A DNA stretch of 64,000 nt. Source: Setophaga petechia (lineage: Eukaryota; Chordata; Aves; Passeriformes; Parulidae). The stretch lies in NCBI GenBank assembly GCA_024362935.1, contig JANCRA010000010.1, forward strand, positions 10,098,501 through 10,162,500. Direction: 5' to 3'. This document shows, piece after piece, positions 1-11,600 of this stretch. A program made the translations under genes and the position numbers. A model generated the notes under the pieces. That model was not told the DNA's origin, searched no databases, and was given only the letters and a program-made list of their open reading frames with translations. Position 1 is the first letter of the stretch. The number at the start of each line of letters is the position of its first letter.

Positions 1-949
1 TTAAATTTATAATTCTGAATATTAATAGTAAAACCAAGTTTCTCAGCCAGTATCTTACTTTCCTATTTACTTAGGGTAGTGAGTTACTGCAAAAACATAG
101 ATTTCATACAAAGAGTTCTGAACTTATGTCCAAGGCAAATATATATCCAAAAATGGAATTCTGTAATCAATGTATCTTCTTTGTTACTCATATAATCCAA
201 ACTAATTATTATCTATTGAAAGACAGATACTGTATTGATAAAGTCCTGCTGTTGTTTTAACTGTGTGTTTACCACAATGTTCAGACATGCTGAACTCATT
301 TGTTCACAACAGAAGTCACGGGTAAAATGAGGCCTTTCATTTGCACTTCCTTTTAAGAATGAAATGAAAGACCATCATTAATGAATTTCAGGCAGCATTG
401 CCAACTCACAAATTATCTCAAGTCTCATGGTATTTCTCTTAAAGATGAGCAATCCAGACTCACAGAATTATGAAAAAATATCATTTTTCACTTTTTAAAT
501 TATGATTTTTATTCCTTGTTATTGTGGAGGGGAAAGCCACAACACTTTAGTAATAAGAATAAACTATAGTCAGGACTAAGAGAGCTGTTTCATCAAATTT
601 TGTCATACCTGCTGATGCAACTAATATTTTCCTTAGGTTGGCAGTAAAATTATGGCCTAATAACAACCAGCAGAAGAACTGGTTTAAAGGTTTGAGGAGG
701 AAAACATTTTATATTAGCCATTTTATTCCATGTACTTTGGATCTCCCCCACACACCCCCTAGTCTTTTTAAAAAGCAATATTCTGTTCTCATTTTTCAGC
801 AATGCTACACTTGATTTTTTAATCAATTTTATTTAGAAAACAGACCAGGAAAAGTAAGTACTAATTACTCCTAGCTACATAACAAAATTAATTGACATGG
901 TAAAGAAAGCATTCAGTAACTAACAAGTCAAAGTCATAAATCAACACTT
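1..949 (-). other. ERC2 intron following the 75-nt exon (distal part)
   Basis: AT-rich non-coding sequence with no reading frame resembling the next ERC2 exon (expected to begin DTKIASLE or similar). I see no RNA gene and no recognisable repeat here. A short stretch near 73-86 resembles the 5' stem of vertebrate Y RNAs over about 12 bases only, which is not enough for a call. Confidence 0.8.
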
Positions 950-1484
950 GCTAGGCAGCTGTCACAGCTGCGGGTTCACTCCCCCTCAGTGGTACGGGTG
1001 AGAGAACCAGAGAGCAGAATTGGGAAACCCATTGTTAGAGATAAAGCTGGTGTAACATGTAAGGCAAAGCCGGGCATGCAAGCAAAGCAACACATGGAAT
1101 TCCTGCACTGCTTCCCGTGGGCAGGAAGATGCCTGGCTGTTTGCAGGAGAGCTCATCAGGCACTGGAGTTATTTGGGAACACAAATGCCTGACCCTGAAG
1201 GTCCTCCCTCCAGTGTGTGGAGGCTGAGCCTGACACGACAGTATGGATTATCCCTGTGGTGAATTTGGGTCAGCTGTCCTCACTGTGCTCTCTCCCAGCC
1301 TCTCCCTGCTTGCAGGGTGGGAGCAGAGCGAGAAACTGGGAAAGCTTGGACTCTGGTAAGCCCTGTTGGACAACAGCTAAACATCAGCATGTTATCAACG
1401 CTGTTTTCAGTCTGAAATTCAAAACACAGCACCACACAGGTTGCTATGGGGAAAATTAACTCCATCCCAGCCATACCCAGCACA
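950..1484 (-). mobile_element. Solo LTR of an avian endogenous retrovirus, same orientation as ERC2
   Basis: Read on the minus strand, the element starts at 1484 with TGTGCTGGGTATGGCTGGGA and continues through landmarks I remember from a common avian LTR family: a GAGTTAATTTTC block near 1450-1463, GAAAACAGCGTTGATAACA near 1390-1410, GGACAGCTGACCCAAAT near 1265-1282, a CCCACGGGAAG block near 1112-1122, and CTGAGGGGGAGTGA near 976-990. The expected terminal segment ending in CCACGACA is not recognisable, so the 950 boundary is approximate. The polyadenylation hexamer position (ATTAAA in less decayed copies) reads GTTACA here, so the signal looks dead. No internal viral genes are present. I could not find a target-site duplication. 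Its 5' edge is 50 bp from the donor of the neighbouring ERC2 exon. Confidence 0.78.
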
Positions 1485-1534
1485 TGAGTTGATGCTGCAG
1501 AAATTACATACAGAGAAAGATGCAGAGACCATAC

Positions 1535-1609
1535 CTTCATCTCAATGACTGTTTGCAGAGCCTTCGTCTTTGCTGGCTCAGGCTGAAGTTGGGTTCTTCT
1601 GTGCAGTTC
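1535..1609 (-). CDS. ERC2: ERC2 internal exon, 25 codons (coiled-coil segment)
   Basis: On the minus strand, 1609 to 1535 encodes 25 residues beginning ELHRRTQLQPEPAKTK and ending VIEMK, which directly continue the ...HLRE end of the upstream exon and match my memory of vertebrate ERC2. ERC1 has a clearly different sequence between HRR and AKTKALQ. The acceptor is ccctccacag just above 1609 and the donor is gtatgg at 1534-1529. Both boundaries fall between codons (phase 0), so skipping it would keep the frame. The protein is a cytoplasmic, rod-like scaffold of the presynaptic active zone, and this piece lies between coiled-coil stretches in the N-terminal half. The proline in QPEPAK suggests a local break in the coil. 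An avian LTR begins 50 bp past the donor. The reading frame stays open through the donor for 84 more codons before a stop. Confidence 0.96.
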
Positions 1610-4600
1610 CTGTGGAGGGACACGATAGAAATAAGCTTGACGACTCATCTTTCCATTATTTTAACCACCCACATGAACTCATTGCAACAAAATAGAAGTC
1701 TGATGGCGAGAAGCAGGTAACTCCAAGTGCTACAGGTGCTGCCCTGGCTGTGTCCCCTCTGCCACCACTGCACTCCCTGTCTTGTGTTACAGCCAACCCT
1801 GACAGCACATGCGCTATTTCTGAAACCCCTTATCAATAATTAACGGCAGGCGTGACAACACAGCAAGGAATTTAGTCCAGATACAATGGTGCTGCTCCTG
1901 CTTAAACAACAAAACTTTATTTAATTCTGTTACTACCTTCAGACACTGGTAAGTGTTAAATTTTTTACTGCAGTTTCTTCCTAATTTTCCCTCTATTGTC
2001 TGAAATTAGTAATTTAAACGCATTATATTCAAATTTGACATTTTAAGGATAATAATTATGTAGTGGGCTGACGCAGCACACGCTACAGTAGCATTAACAT
2101 TTCAGTTTTCACATTTTCATACTGGTTTTTATGCATCTTAATACACAGGCAAAAGAAAAATGGATTGCATTGGTTAGGTCAAAGTTAACAGTACAAATCC
2201 ATACTGGTCTTTATAAAAACAATAACTTAACAAAAACCCACAAGAGTATGAAGACAGCAGCACTCAGTCTCATGACACCAGAGTTACATCTTGGTATGAC
2301 ATATCCTGATAAAAAACTCACATAACTACCTGGAAAAAATGTAGTCAAGGTGTGACAAAACACTTTCATTTGAGAATTTGGTGATGCTTATTCCCTTCCC
2401 ATAAACCATCTGAGAAGTTTATTAATAAAAAAACCTGAAACAGGACAGATATTGTCCCATTCCTGCTCCTTTGGAGTCCTTCTGCTCTAAAGGACAGAGT
2501 GCCATCCATGATGTCTTTATGTCCTAGTTCTTTCTCTTTCCGTGCTTCTCAGACTCCTGAACTAACCTTGTAGCCATGAAAAGGTGCTTATGCTTGAGGA
2601 CAAGGAGACAAGGTCTTGCCTCCCTTATAACCCACAAGTTTAAAAGTCATTTTTTTTGTATCACAAACTATCAATCAGTTTCTTCTTCTGTGTAGCAACA
2701 AACATATGGCTTATCTGTAACTGAGAAACAACTGCTCTCAAAGACTGATTACTGTATGTTATTAAACTGAAGTCTACTGCTAATAAACATCTTTATAAAA
2801 CATATTTAAAAATGTGCAGCTTAATGTAGTAAAATAACTGCAAGAGACGTATTAGTATACTCAACACTAAGTCTGAACAGTTTTTTATTACATTAAATAT
2901 ACTGCAGGTACATATACATATATTTAAACTACCTTTAACAGATAACAGTCAACTTATAATTTTGCTTTTATGCATTTTTCAAATGCTTTGGCATTAATGA
3001 AATTCTTTCTGCATTTATGAAATAGTATATCTGATTGGACCTTTTTCCTTGTGGTTTTTGTAATTTAAATGCAACTCTCCATATTATAAAAAAGAAAGAA
3101 ATCTTTGCAAATCACCTATGCAAGGAATCACTCAATCGCCACCAGCTGTTTTTCTTAGATGAAATAAGTACCTTCACTGCACAAATGTTTTAAAAAATAA
3201 GAGTACGTAATGAATTTGTCATACAGTTACACAAAAGAATAGTTGGCCAGTCATACCACTATCAGATCAGTAAAAATTACAGCTAATTCTAAGACCAGAC
3301 TTTGCTCCCCAGGGCCATATAAACTGAGCTGGAATATAAACAGGATTCCACACATTGCCCAGGGAGACAAACCAGAGTTTCCACCCCCTTAGCCAGAGTT
3401 GTAGAGGCTGCCAAAGATGCGTGCTCCGAGATGTCTATCATAGCATGAAGCCTTGCCTCATCATGCTCTTCCTGTTTGCTTTATCAATCAATCTGATGCT
3501 GGCTGACTTAAAAGCTTTGCTTCTCTATCCCTGATGGTAAAATGAAGCAGACTTTAGGATTCTGGAGAAGATCAGAAAATGACTCCCACTTTATTATTTC
3601 GTGTGGGTTTTCTTCCAATCAGATTCAAATGTTTGGAGACTCCCACAAGGCTCAGTTCTTGAATTTATGTTGTTCTATGTATGTGTTTTTTCATTTGGGG
3701 TGCCTGATTCAGGGATATACTTTTGGGGTACTAATTTAAGGATACACTTTATGTGCATGATACCTTACCCTGATTGTTTTACTGTCTGAGGTCATCTGGA
3801 GGCTTTCAAATTTGCCTGAACAGCTATGCAAGAGATATTCTAGAGATTTCAGAAAGTCCTCATAGCCTAAGGAAACCAGGTTTTTATCCATTGCATCATT
3901 TCTGGAATGATGTCTATTTTTTGCTTTCAATTCTTTTAATAAAAAGTCCACAGAGACAAATAAGAAAATGTGGGGGGGAAATCAAAAACTTACTAGGGAT
4001 AGTTTATTTTAACCTAAACTGTATTGAAGGGAACTCTTGATTCTTATATCCATGAAAAAATTCTTGTGTCATCATCTCTGCAACAATCAAAGCCTATACT
4101 AAAAATATCTCAGAGATGCAATCATTTATAAAATTAGATTTTCTTTATACCCCTCTATATGACACCTGATTCTGAGTAACCACTTTGCACATGCAAATTA
4201 ATTAAAATTAATTATAACTAATGTTTAACCAAATGCCCACACCTTGTATTTCCTGATGATGCTTAGTTGTCAAGGTGATTAATGCACCCACACAAAACTA
4301 GTAAGTAATCAGATCTCCTTCACATTAAATTTACTTTAATAGTCTTTGCTTTTAGACTAAAATGAGCTTCAATCCAAACTTGGTCATTGCTTTCTCCTTC
4401 CACAATATTAGGTTAGCATCTTGTATAGGCCTCAGAAGTAACTTTAGCACACAATCTTAACACTAACTTAAACACAAAAAAAAAATCCAAAGGGGAGACA
4501 GATTATAAACATAATCTTAAAATACTGGTGGAATATGAATTCTACCCTTCTATTCAGAATTTGGTAAGAAGATATTCAAAGATTTTGTCATAAATCACTG

Positions 4601-7600
4601 GTGCTGAAAATCCCCACTACCTAGCATAATCTGAACCTTATACTAATTACCCAAATAAAACTGTGGTTTTATCCCACTTATATTAAAAGAAACTTCATCC
4701 CTTGGCTGCAGAAAAGTCAAGGTGCTGCAAACTGATCTTTCTTTACTCTGTTTCTGAAGTATTTTAATAATGTTCCCAAGACATCACTGACTGTGTTATT
4801 CTCATTCAATGATACCAACACTGTCAATGTAGCTCAAGGTTTTAGATTTATTTTCACAAAACTGCCTAAAAAATGACACAAAGTGCTAGAAAGGAAATTT
4901 AAAAGACAGAAAAATATGCAATTTAGAGATGGTGTGAAACTATGTCTGCATTGGAAGAAGAAAGAAAAGCTATTAAAGAAGGCAGTATAAAAACTGGCAT
5001 GAGCAACCACTATGTCAGGAAATGCAGCTTTTTGCCTTCACAGACAAAATGTACAAATCTGCAAATCACAGCAGACAATGGCATAAGAGCTGCTGGTTCT
5101 CTCAAACACCTCCAAGCACACTGGTTCCATTCCTCTGGAAAAGAAAGCCTTGCTAGTGCTTCTACAGGATCAGCTTGTCTGAACTTTAAAATTTAGATCA
5201 GCAGTATTTCAATATTTCAGCCAATCATTTAGGTAAAAGCACAGTACTTACCAAAAGTATCTAAACAGTCATGTTTCTTTAGCCAAAGCTACCATTAGAA
5301 ACACTGATCAAATTCAATTTAACCAGCATACTAGAAAAATGGAACATAGAGAAATTGATTCCTTCTTAACATACAGACTTATCTGCTGTTTTCTAACTCT
5401 TCACAACTATCCCAGCCAAAACAGCCTCATAGTAATTAAAATTAAAGTAGATTTAAGAAACTCTGGTCAAACTCTTTGTCTTTCTGGAAACCATAAACTG
5501 ACTACACAAAATTCCCATGTCTGTCTCCAGTCTGCAGGAAAAAGGAGCTCTTTTATTGGAAAGGATTCTAAAAATCATGTCACCATTAATTCTCTTTTAA
5601 AAATTCACCATTACAGGTATTTGAACTCTGGGAGAACCTGTTAAAGAAGTTTTTCTAAATTCCAACAAATTTTATAGCTTGAAAAAGTGAAAATGTGTAT
5701 ATAAGAACATGAAATGAAAAATTAGAGGAAATGTGAAGAGCCGATAGCTACAAAAGTTCTGCAGAGATTTTCTTTGTAAATTAGCGGTATTAAAATTTGT
5801 TAAGTTCTTAGAGTTGAGCAAAATACTCAGATGCATGCCTAATTCTCTGTCCATTTTTCATTTTAAATAAACAGATATGAATTTTGATGAATATGAAAGA
5901 AATTGCATTAATCAGGGACCACCCCCAAACTGTAAAACAAAGGTCAGTAGTACATCGTGACATGTGAGTCCAGCAATCATCTCAGTGGCCTCAGTACTAC
6001 TCTTGAACAATCAGTCTAACACAGTCCCTGGCCTACATCTAAAAAATTGGAGATGTAAAGAAGAGTATGAGGGAGAAAGGAGGAGTTTTTACATGAGCTG
6101 AAAAACACCATATTGAATCATGAGCCAAAATATTTCTTTGCAATGATCAGACTCCCATTTATTCCTGAACTCATGCATATAAGAGGGACTTCTGAAGTTT
6201 TACTAACTTACCTAAGGACAGACTATGAGGAAAAATAATCTGAGACTTAAGAAACTCAGCTTTTCTTTGACCTGTATGTCAAAAACACCTTAAGCAACCA
6301 CATGCGTTGTCATACGGGAAGTTTTTCCTCTGGCAAGAGACCACATACAAAAAGTTGCAAGTGAAAACAAGGTTTGTATATGGAGCTTGAAATGAATGTG
6401 GGACAATTTCGTTTGTAATTGAAAGCACACAGAGTGTTTTCTGAAAGGAGCTACTGAAACTCCACTTTTACCAGAATTCTTGAAAATTTATTTCTTTTCT
6501 TTGTAGAAGGAATAAAACTCCTAGGGGATCATTTCTGTTTTGCACAGTACCATTAATCTCTTCTCCTCTTACCAAAATTACTTCCCCAATTTTAGAAAAA
6601 GGGAAGAGTTATTGCTTTACACATATTTTCAGAAAAAGAAATTTTGACAATAAACAGTTTTCTCCCTTTTCACCATTTTCTTTAAGAATGCATACTGAAA
6701 TGCTTCCATGTCTGCAGTGAAGGAAGGCCATATATTTGTTTTCAGGTGTAGTCCATTAGAATCAGTAAACAGATGTTCCAAACTGCTGCTTATACTTCTG
6801 CAGAGCAAATATACTCTAGAAACATCTTGGCTAAAAATTTTTCTCCTTTTGGTTCACATGAAGCTTTAAAACTGCATGGAAAAATATGCCTTTGTTTAAA
6901 AGCTAGATGTTTAAATAGTCATTTATTAGTAACTCAGGTGCACTAAAAAGAGTCACTTAATTTGCAGTAGGACACATAAATGAAACATTGTTGGGAGTTA
7001 TAAACCAGAATTTTTAGCTATTTGGTTTTGGGTGTGGGATCTTTTTTTAGAAGACTATCTTTTATTAAAATCACATCTTCAAATTCTTAAAATGCAAAAT
7101 CCTTGTTACAAATCTTTTGTGTAACCCATAGAGTTTAAAGAATCCTTATCCAACAAATCCACTATTTTAAAGACTTATTTCCACTACTTCCCTCCCATTT
7201 AGAAGCTGGAGCACACAAAGAACTTTTTAATAAGGCTGAAAAAGAAAGCAATATGCCATCAGTTTTAGAATAAGTGTAACACTAACCATGGAGGAATAAT
7301 GGAATTCCACCTTAGGGTGTAACTAAGAATAGACTTCCCTTGCTCCTGCCATCAAAAGCATACAGGCAATGCTTCAAAGGGTAAAGTCACAGCAAAATTA
7401 CTAAATACAGTCCCAAGATCCAGAACACATAGTAGAGAGATGTTGCTGTGTGCCAGCTCCACTCTTCATCAATAATAAAAACCCAAAGCCATCTAAAGGT
7501 GAACAGTACTGCGAGATAGGCTGTTACCAGCAGTGCCAACACACAGTGCTTGTGGTGTTTCTACAGCCACTTCATCTAAATAGAGGAAAGCAGTTTTCCA

Positions 7601-8564
7601 GCAGTTCTTTCCATACTCACACAGCTAACCTCCTGATAGCTTCCTTAAACAAGCTGAAACCTAAGAGTTCTGTCCTAGAAAAACAAAAAGACAAAGGGTG
7701 ATATCCTGTTAAGTGCTGTCCCCACCGTCCAGCCTATGCACACACCCAGTAATACTTGTTTAATTTCTGCTCTGCACCAGTGCTCCTCTTCAGCCTGACT
7801 GCAGATGCAAAGCCAATTTAAATTATTAAATTAAGAACTTCGTTTTCAAATGGCCGCAAAACAGTCCTGCCAAAACCAGGCTCACACTCAGCAACTCAAA
7901 GCCAGAAATACTGCAGATTTCACACACTTGCTGCACAGAGTTCTTAAGGTTACTGCAGAATGTGTTAGCTGGTGTTAGCAAGCACAGAACTTCAAACATG
8001 TGTTCACTTTTCTGGTAGAAATCCTTTTATAACCTTCACATTGAGAAAACATCAATCACTGTAAACAGCCTGACCAACCCAGGGGAGTGCTGGCCCACCC
8101 CCATGTTGCAGTAATAATTCAAATTTATTAGCATGGGATTTTTTACTTTTGAAAAGCATAGTTGTATCTACTAATGTCCACACTTATTAATGGATATACT
8201 CTTATGTTATTACCTTTTCCAGCCTAAGTTTTCACGTCTCTTTTTCCCTTCACTTGGACTTGGTGAAATCACTAGCTAAAATAACTTATGGGTTTGATTT
8301 TCAGTTCCCTAATTCTCCAGGAAGTGCTTTTCTAAATATGGGTGGGTTTTACTTACATGCATTTAAAATTACTGCTGGCTTAGGCTATTTAGTATTTAAA
8401 TCTAATCAGCAAAGCCAGCAAACATCAGAGTTAATATGACTTCAAATGTGTAAGTCTATTGGCTCTGTGGTACATCAAGTTTTTTTAAAATGCAAATTAA
8501 GTTTTGTGACAATATTTGTAGCATCCAAGGGCCCATATTGAGACAAATACTATCCAAAACCTCA
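1610..8564 (-). other. ERC2 intron, 3' segment (no gene)
   Basis: AT-rich intronic sequence upstream of the 75-nt exon in transcription order. Its minus-strand end provides the acceptor ccctccacag at 1619-1610. The short open frames are isolated, low in complexity and unrelated to anything I recognise. A TAATTA-rich patch with a perfect ATGCAAAT octamer lies at 4191-4220 and is listed separately. I see no RNA gene and no identifiable transposon in the rest. Confidence 0.8.
4191..4220. promoter_or_regulatory. POU octamer followed by homeodomain-like TAAT cluster (candidate only)
   Basis: A perfect octamer ATGCAAAT at 4191-4198 runs into a chain of ATTA/TAAT cores (AATTAATTAAAATTAATTAT). POU and homeodomain proteins of neurons bind such sites, and ERC2 is a neuronal gene. 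In AT-rich DNA, TAAT cores are common by chance, and perfect octamers also occur near 50774 and 63615, so this is weak evidence. Confidence 0.2.
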
Positions 8565-8665
8565 GTTTTGGCCCGGCACCTGGGGGGGGACAATGCCCAG
8601 GGTGAGTTCAGGCTGGGTGATGAGCGAGCGCATGGAGAGCAGCGCTGCAGGAAAGGGGGGGAGAC
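8565..8665. other. Small GC-rich, CpG-containing patch of unknown origin
   Basis: About 100 bp of G-rich DNA interrupts AT-rich intron: an eight-G run near 8582-8589, several CpGs (gcccggcacc, gagcgagcgc, agcgctgcag) and a seven-G run near 8655. The GAGCGAGCG segment resembles part of the avian LTR family seen elsewhere in the window, but the flanks do not align, so I do not call it an LTR. Confidence 0.35.
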
Positions 8666-11600
8666 AGCAGTGGATGAAAACTTAAAATATTATTTTTTAA
8701 CAAAGATTACAGTTATCATATCATCATGTAACATAATGTCAAAGCTCTCAGTTAACAACATTATGCCCTCTAGATGTTCAGGGAAATGTCATCCCTACAT
8801 TCCCAAGTGTTCTATATAGCTGTTAGGTTATGCAAATGTACAGCAGAGAGGGACACAAGAGCAGTACCCTAAAGAGATAAGACATGGATAATTTTTCACA
8901 CAATTTGAGTGCTTTGGCAGGTGGGCATTTTGCTTTGGTTTAAAAAAAAAAAAAAAAACAACTTGTAAATAGCATGCGTTTTAACCTAAAGCTAAAATTA
9001 TATGCTTGTCAAAAGAACTCACCACACCACAATCTCACTAAAAAAAAGAAAGGAAGAAATTACTTTGTATTGACTTTAAAAAAAATATATCCTATTTTTG
9101 GATCTGCCAGAAACCGAATTTAAGGGACCCACCAATTCAATGCAGCTCTGCCTATCAGCTGAGGTTTGCCAACCAAGTCAGTGTTTCTCAAGAGGGAAGA
9201 AGTGGGGGTAATGTCCAAACATTTGACAATGCAGAACACTTATTTCACTCTGAAATTACAGGAACACATTAAAATCAGAAAAATAGAGTTAATTGTATAT
9301 GAGAATATTGAAGTGAAGGAAACAACACCAATGTCCTCTACAGCAGCCTTGGTGCACAGACTGTGTTCTACCACAACAGAAAAGAACTGTTCAAGTCATA
9401 GAGGAAACAACCTGTTCAGGTAGTTTATTGAATATTTATTTATAGTCTATGAAGTTTTTCAAGAGTCTCTTAAAGTGAAACTCCTACATCAGCTCACAAG
9501 AATTAAAAAAAAAAAAAGGAATAAAATCCACTTAGCACCTGCTCTGACTCTTTTTCCATTGCCTGGGAAACTAAGTGTTGCTTGGTAACTCAAATCCATC
9601 TGTTCAAATTTCCTCTTCCATTTTTATCAGAATAGAAAAACCCACACACGAACTGAAAATATGATCAGAAAAAAAAAAAACAACAACAACAAAAAATCTA
9701 TTTTATCACTGCATAAAAGATACAACAGTTCCTTATCTGTTTTTAAATTATGGCAGAGTGAAAAGTGTCTGATGTTGTCTCTTAGGAACAATGACACTTC
9801 ATATCACAGATAACTTTTAAGAATGGGAAAAGAAATTCTTTATTTTATTCCTTTTCCTTACCTCAGGGAACAAGACACCACTTCCTCACACAGTTCAGAC
9901 TTCACCTTTCCTGTATCTATATGATGCCATGAATACCTACAGACCAGGGGCTGAGGGACAGTTTAAAAACCACTTCCCTGTGCATCAGTACTCAAAATAA
10001 ATGCTGAATGCAAAGATACTATAAATATATCCAAATGCTTCGGTTTTTTGCAGAGATGTAAATGAAAAGGATCTTGACCAAAATTACTGCTATTATTTGT
10101 TGTGATTAAAAACAGACCCTAAAGGAGAATTTTCAAAACTTTGTGAATCCATGTAGTGAGGCTTGCATAGGTTAAGACTGGAAAACTGGCAAATAGAAAA
10201 AATCTGCATGTTGACACAGGATACTAAATTCTGTACAGAAGACACAATTACATGTATTATCTATTTTAAAAAATTCACCATGTTCCAAACAGAAGTGACA
10301 ACAATAACAAACCACTGTTATCTATGCTTACCATGTTTTACATTTTATTTAGGCACAAAACTTCCCTCAGTATAGGTACGGGGTTTGGTTTGTTTTGATA
10401 ACTTTTGAAGTCACTATTACAGAAGGCCTGAATACCACAGGTACAAATAAAACTGCCTTAATATACTGAGAAAAAAGTTACATGCTGTGTATTATCTGAT
10501 TTCTATATCTTTTTAAACTCAGAAACGTGGAATTACTGCTATTATAAATATCTTTTGTCGTATTTGTTTCAAAAGAAAGGCAGAGTCAGCTCAAGGCTTT
10601 ACTCAGAATAATACTTTGTTTCAGAAGAACTTTATAAAGAAGAAGGTTTCATGTTTTCTTCTCTTAGCCAGACTGTCCTTCTTCTGAAGAACACATTCTC
10701 TCTTTTATGAGGAGCATAGCACACTGTAATGCTCACGACCAGCTCAGAGGTACTGCAGGGACCTCAACCATTCCCAAGAAGGAGCTTTCTCTTTTTACCA
10801 TTGCTCCTTTCCCTTGTACATTGAAATTAGAGCTTAACTCAGTCTAAGGCAAGTATGGGATGCATAGACAAGACACCATCAACCCTTTCACAAGCTCTGG
10901 TTCATACACTGAAGAATATATAAAAAGCAGAGGGGTTACAGCAGCCAAAAGTTTCAACTGAAGTGGTTTTGACCTTCCAGAATAAAAGAGTCTATACATT
11001 AATTCCTCCTCCCTCGCAGGATTTGCACATATTGACCAGCAGCATTATTAAATAGACATCTACACAGACCTTGACATACCTGTGTACATTTCATATAATG
11101 TTAAGTATAGATATCAATATCAGTTGCTATTCCACAAAATGGTCATTTTTAACCATCAAAGTGGCAAACTTCCCACTCTGTGTAGGAAACCAGAACAATT
11201 TATTCAGCCCACAGCCTATTCCTTTCTGCTTACTGGACAGTTATGCACACCACTACCATTTTCATTAAAAACTTGCAACTCATCACTAATCAAAAGACCA
11301 AAAGCATATTCATTTTATGTGTAAAAATACAGACATTCCCCATCTATAGGCAGACACATCCTGTCACTAAGTTATTCCAACAGCATTTTGATCATCCATT
11401 GTATCTACTTGTCATTTTAAGGTGGGAAGGAAGGTCAGAACACACGTTCAGTGTTTCATGCAGAGCTACCCCATCCACCCAGTCTGTGACTGCACAACCC
11501 CAGCAGCCCCACTCAAGAACTGTTTCCTCATCAGGACAGGGAAACACAACTCATGGGACACCTGATGTGCCAGAAGGAATCAGGATCCACAGTTTCAGGA

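Noticed and set aside
73..86. Resemblance of ggtagtgagttactg to the 5' stem of vertebrate Y RNA
   Set aside because: Only about 12 bases match. The complementary 3' stem and terminal T-run are absent.
1217..1459. An 80-codon + strand frame
   Set aside because: It lies antisense within the solo LTR and has no relation to viral proteins.
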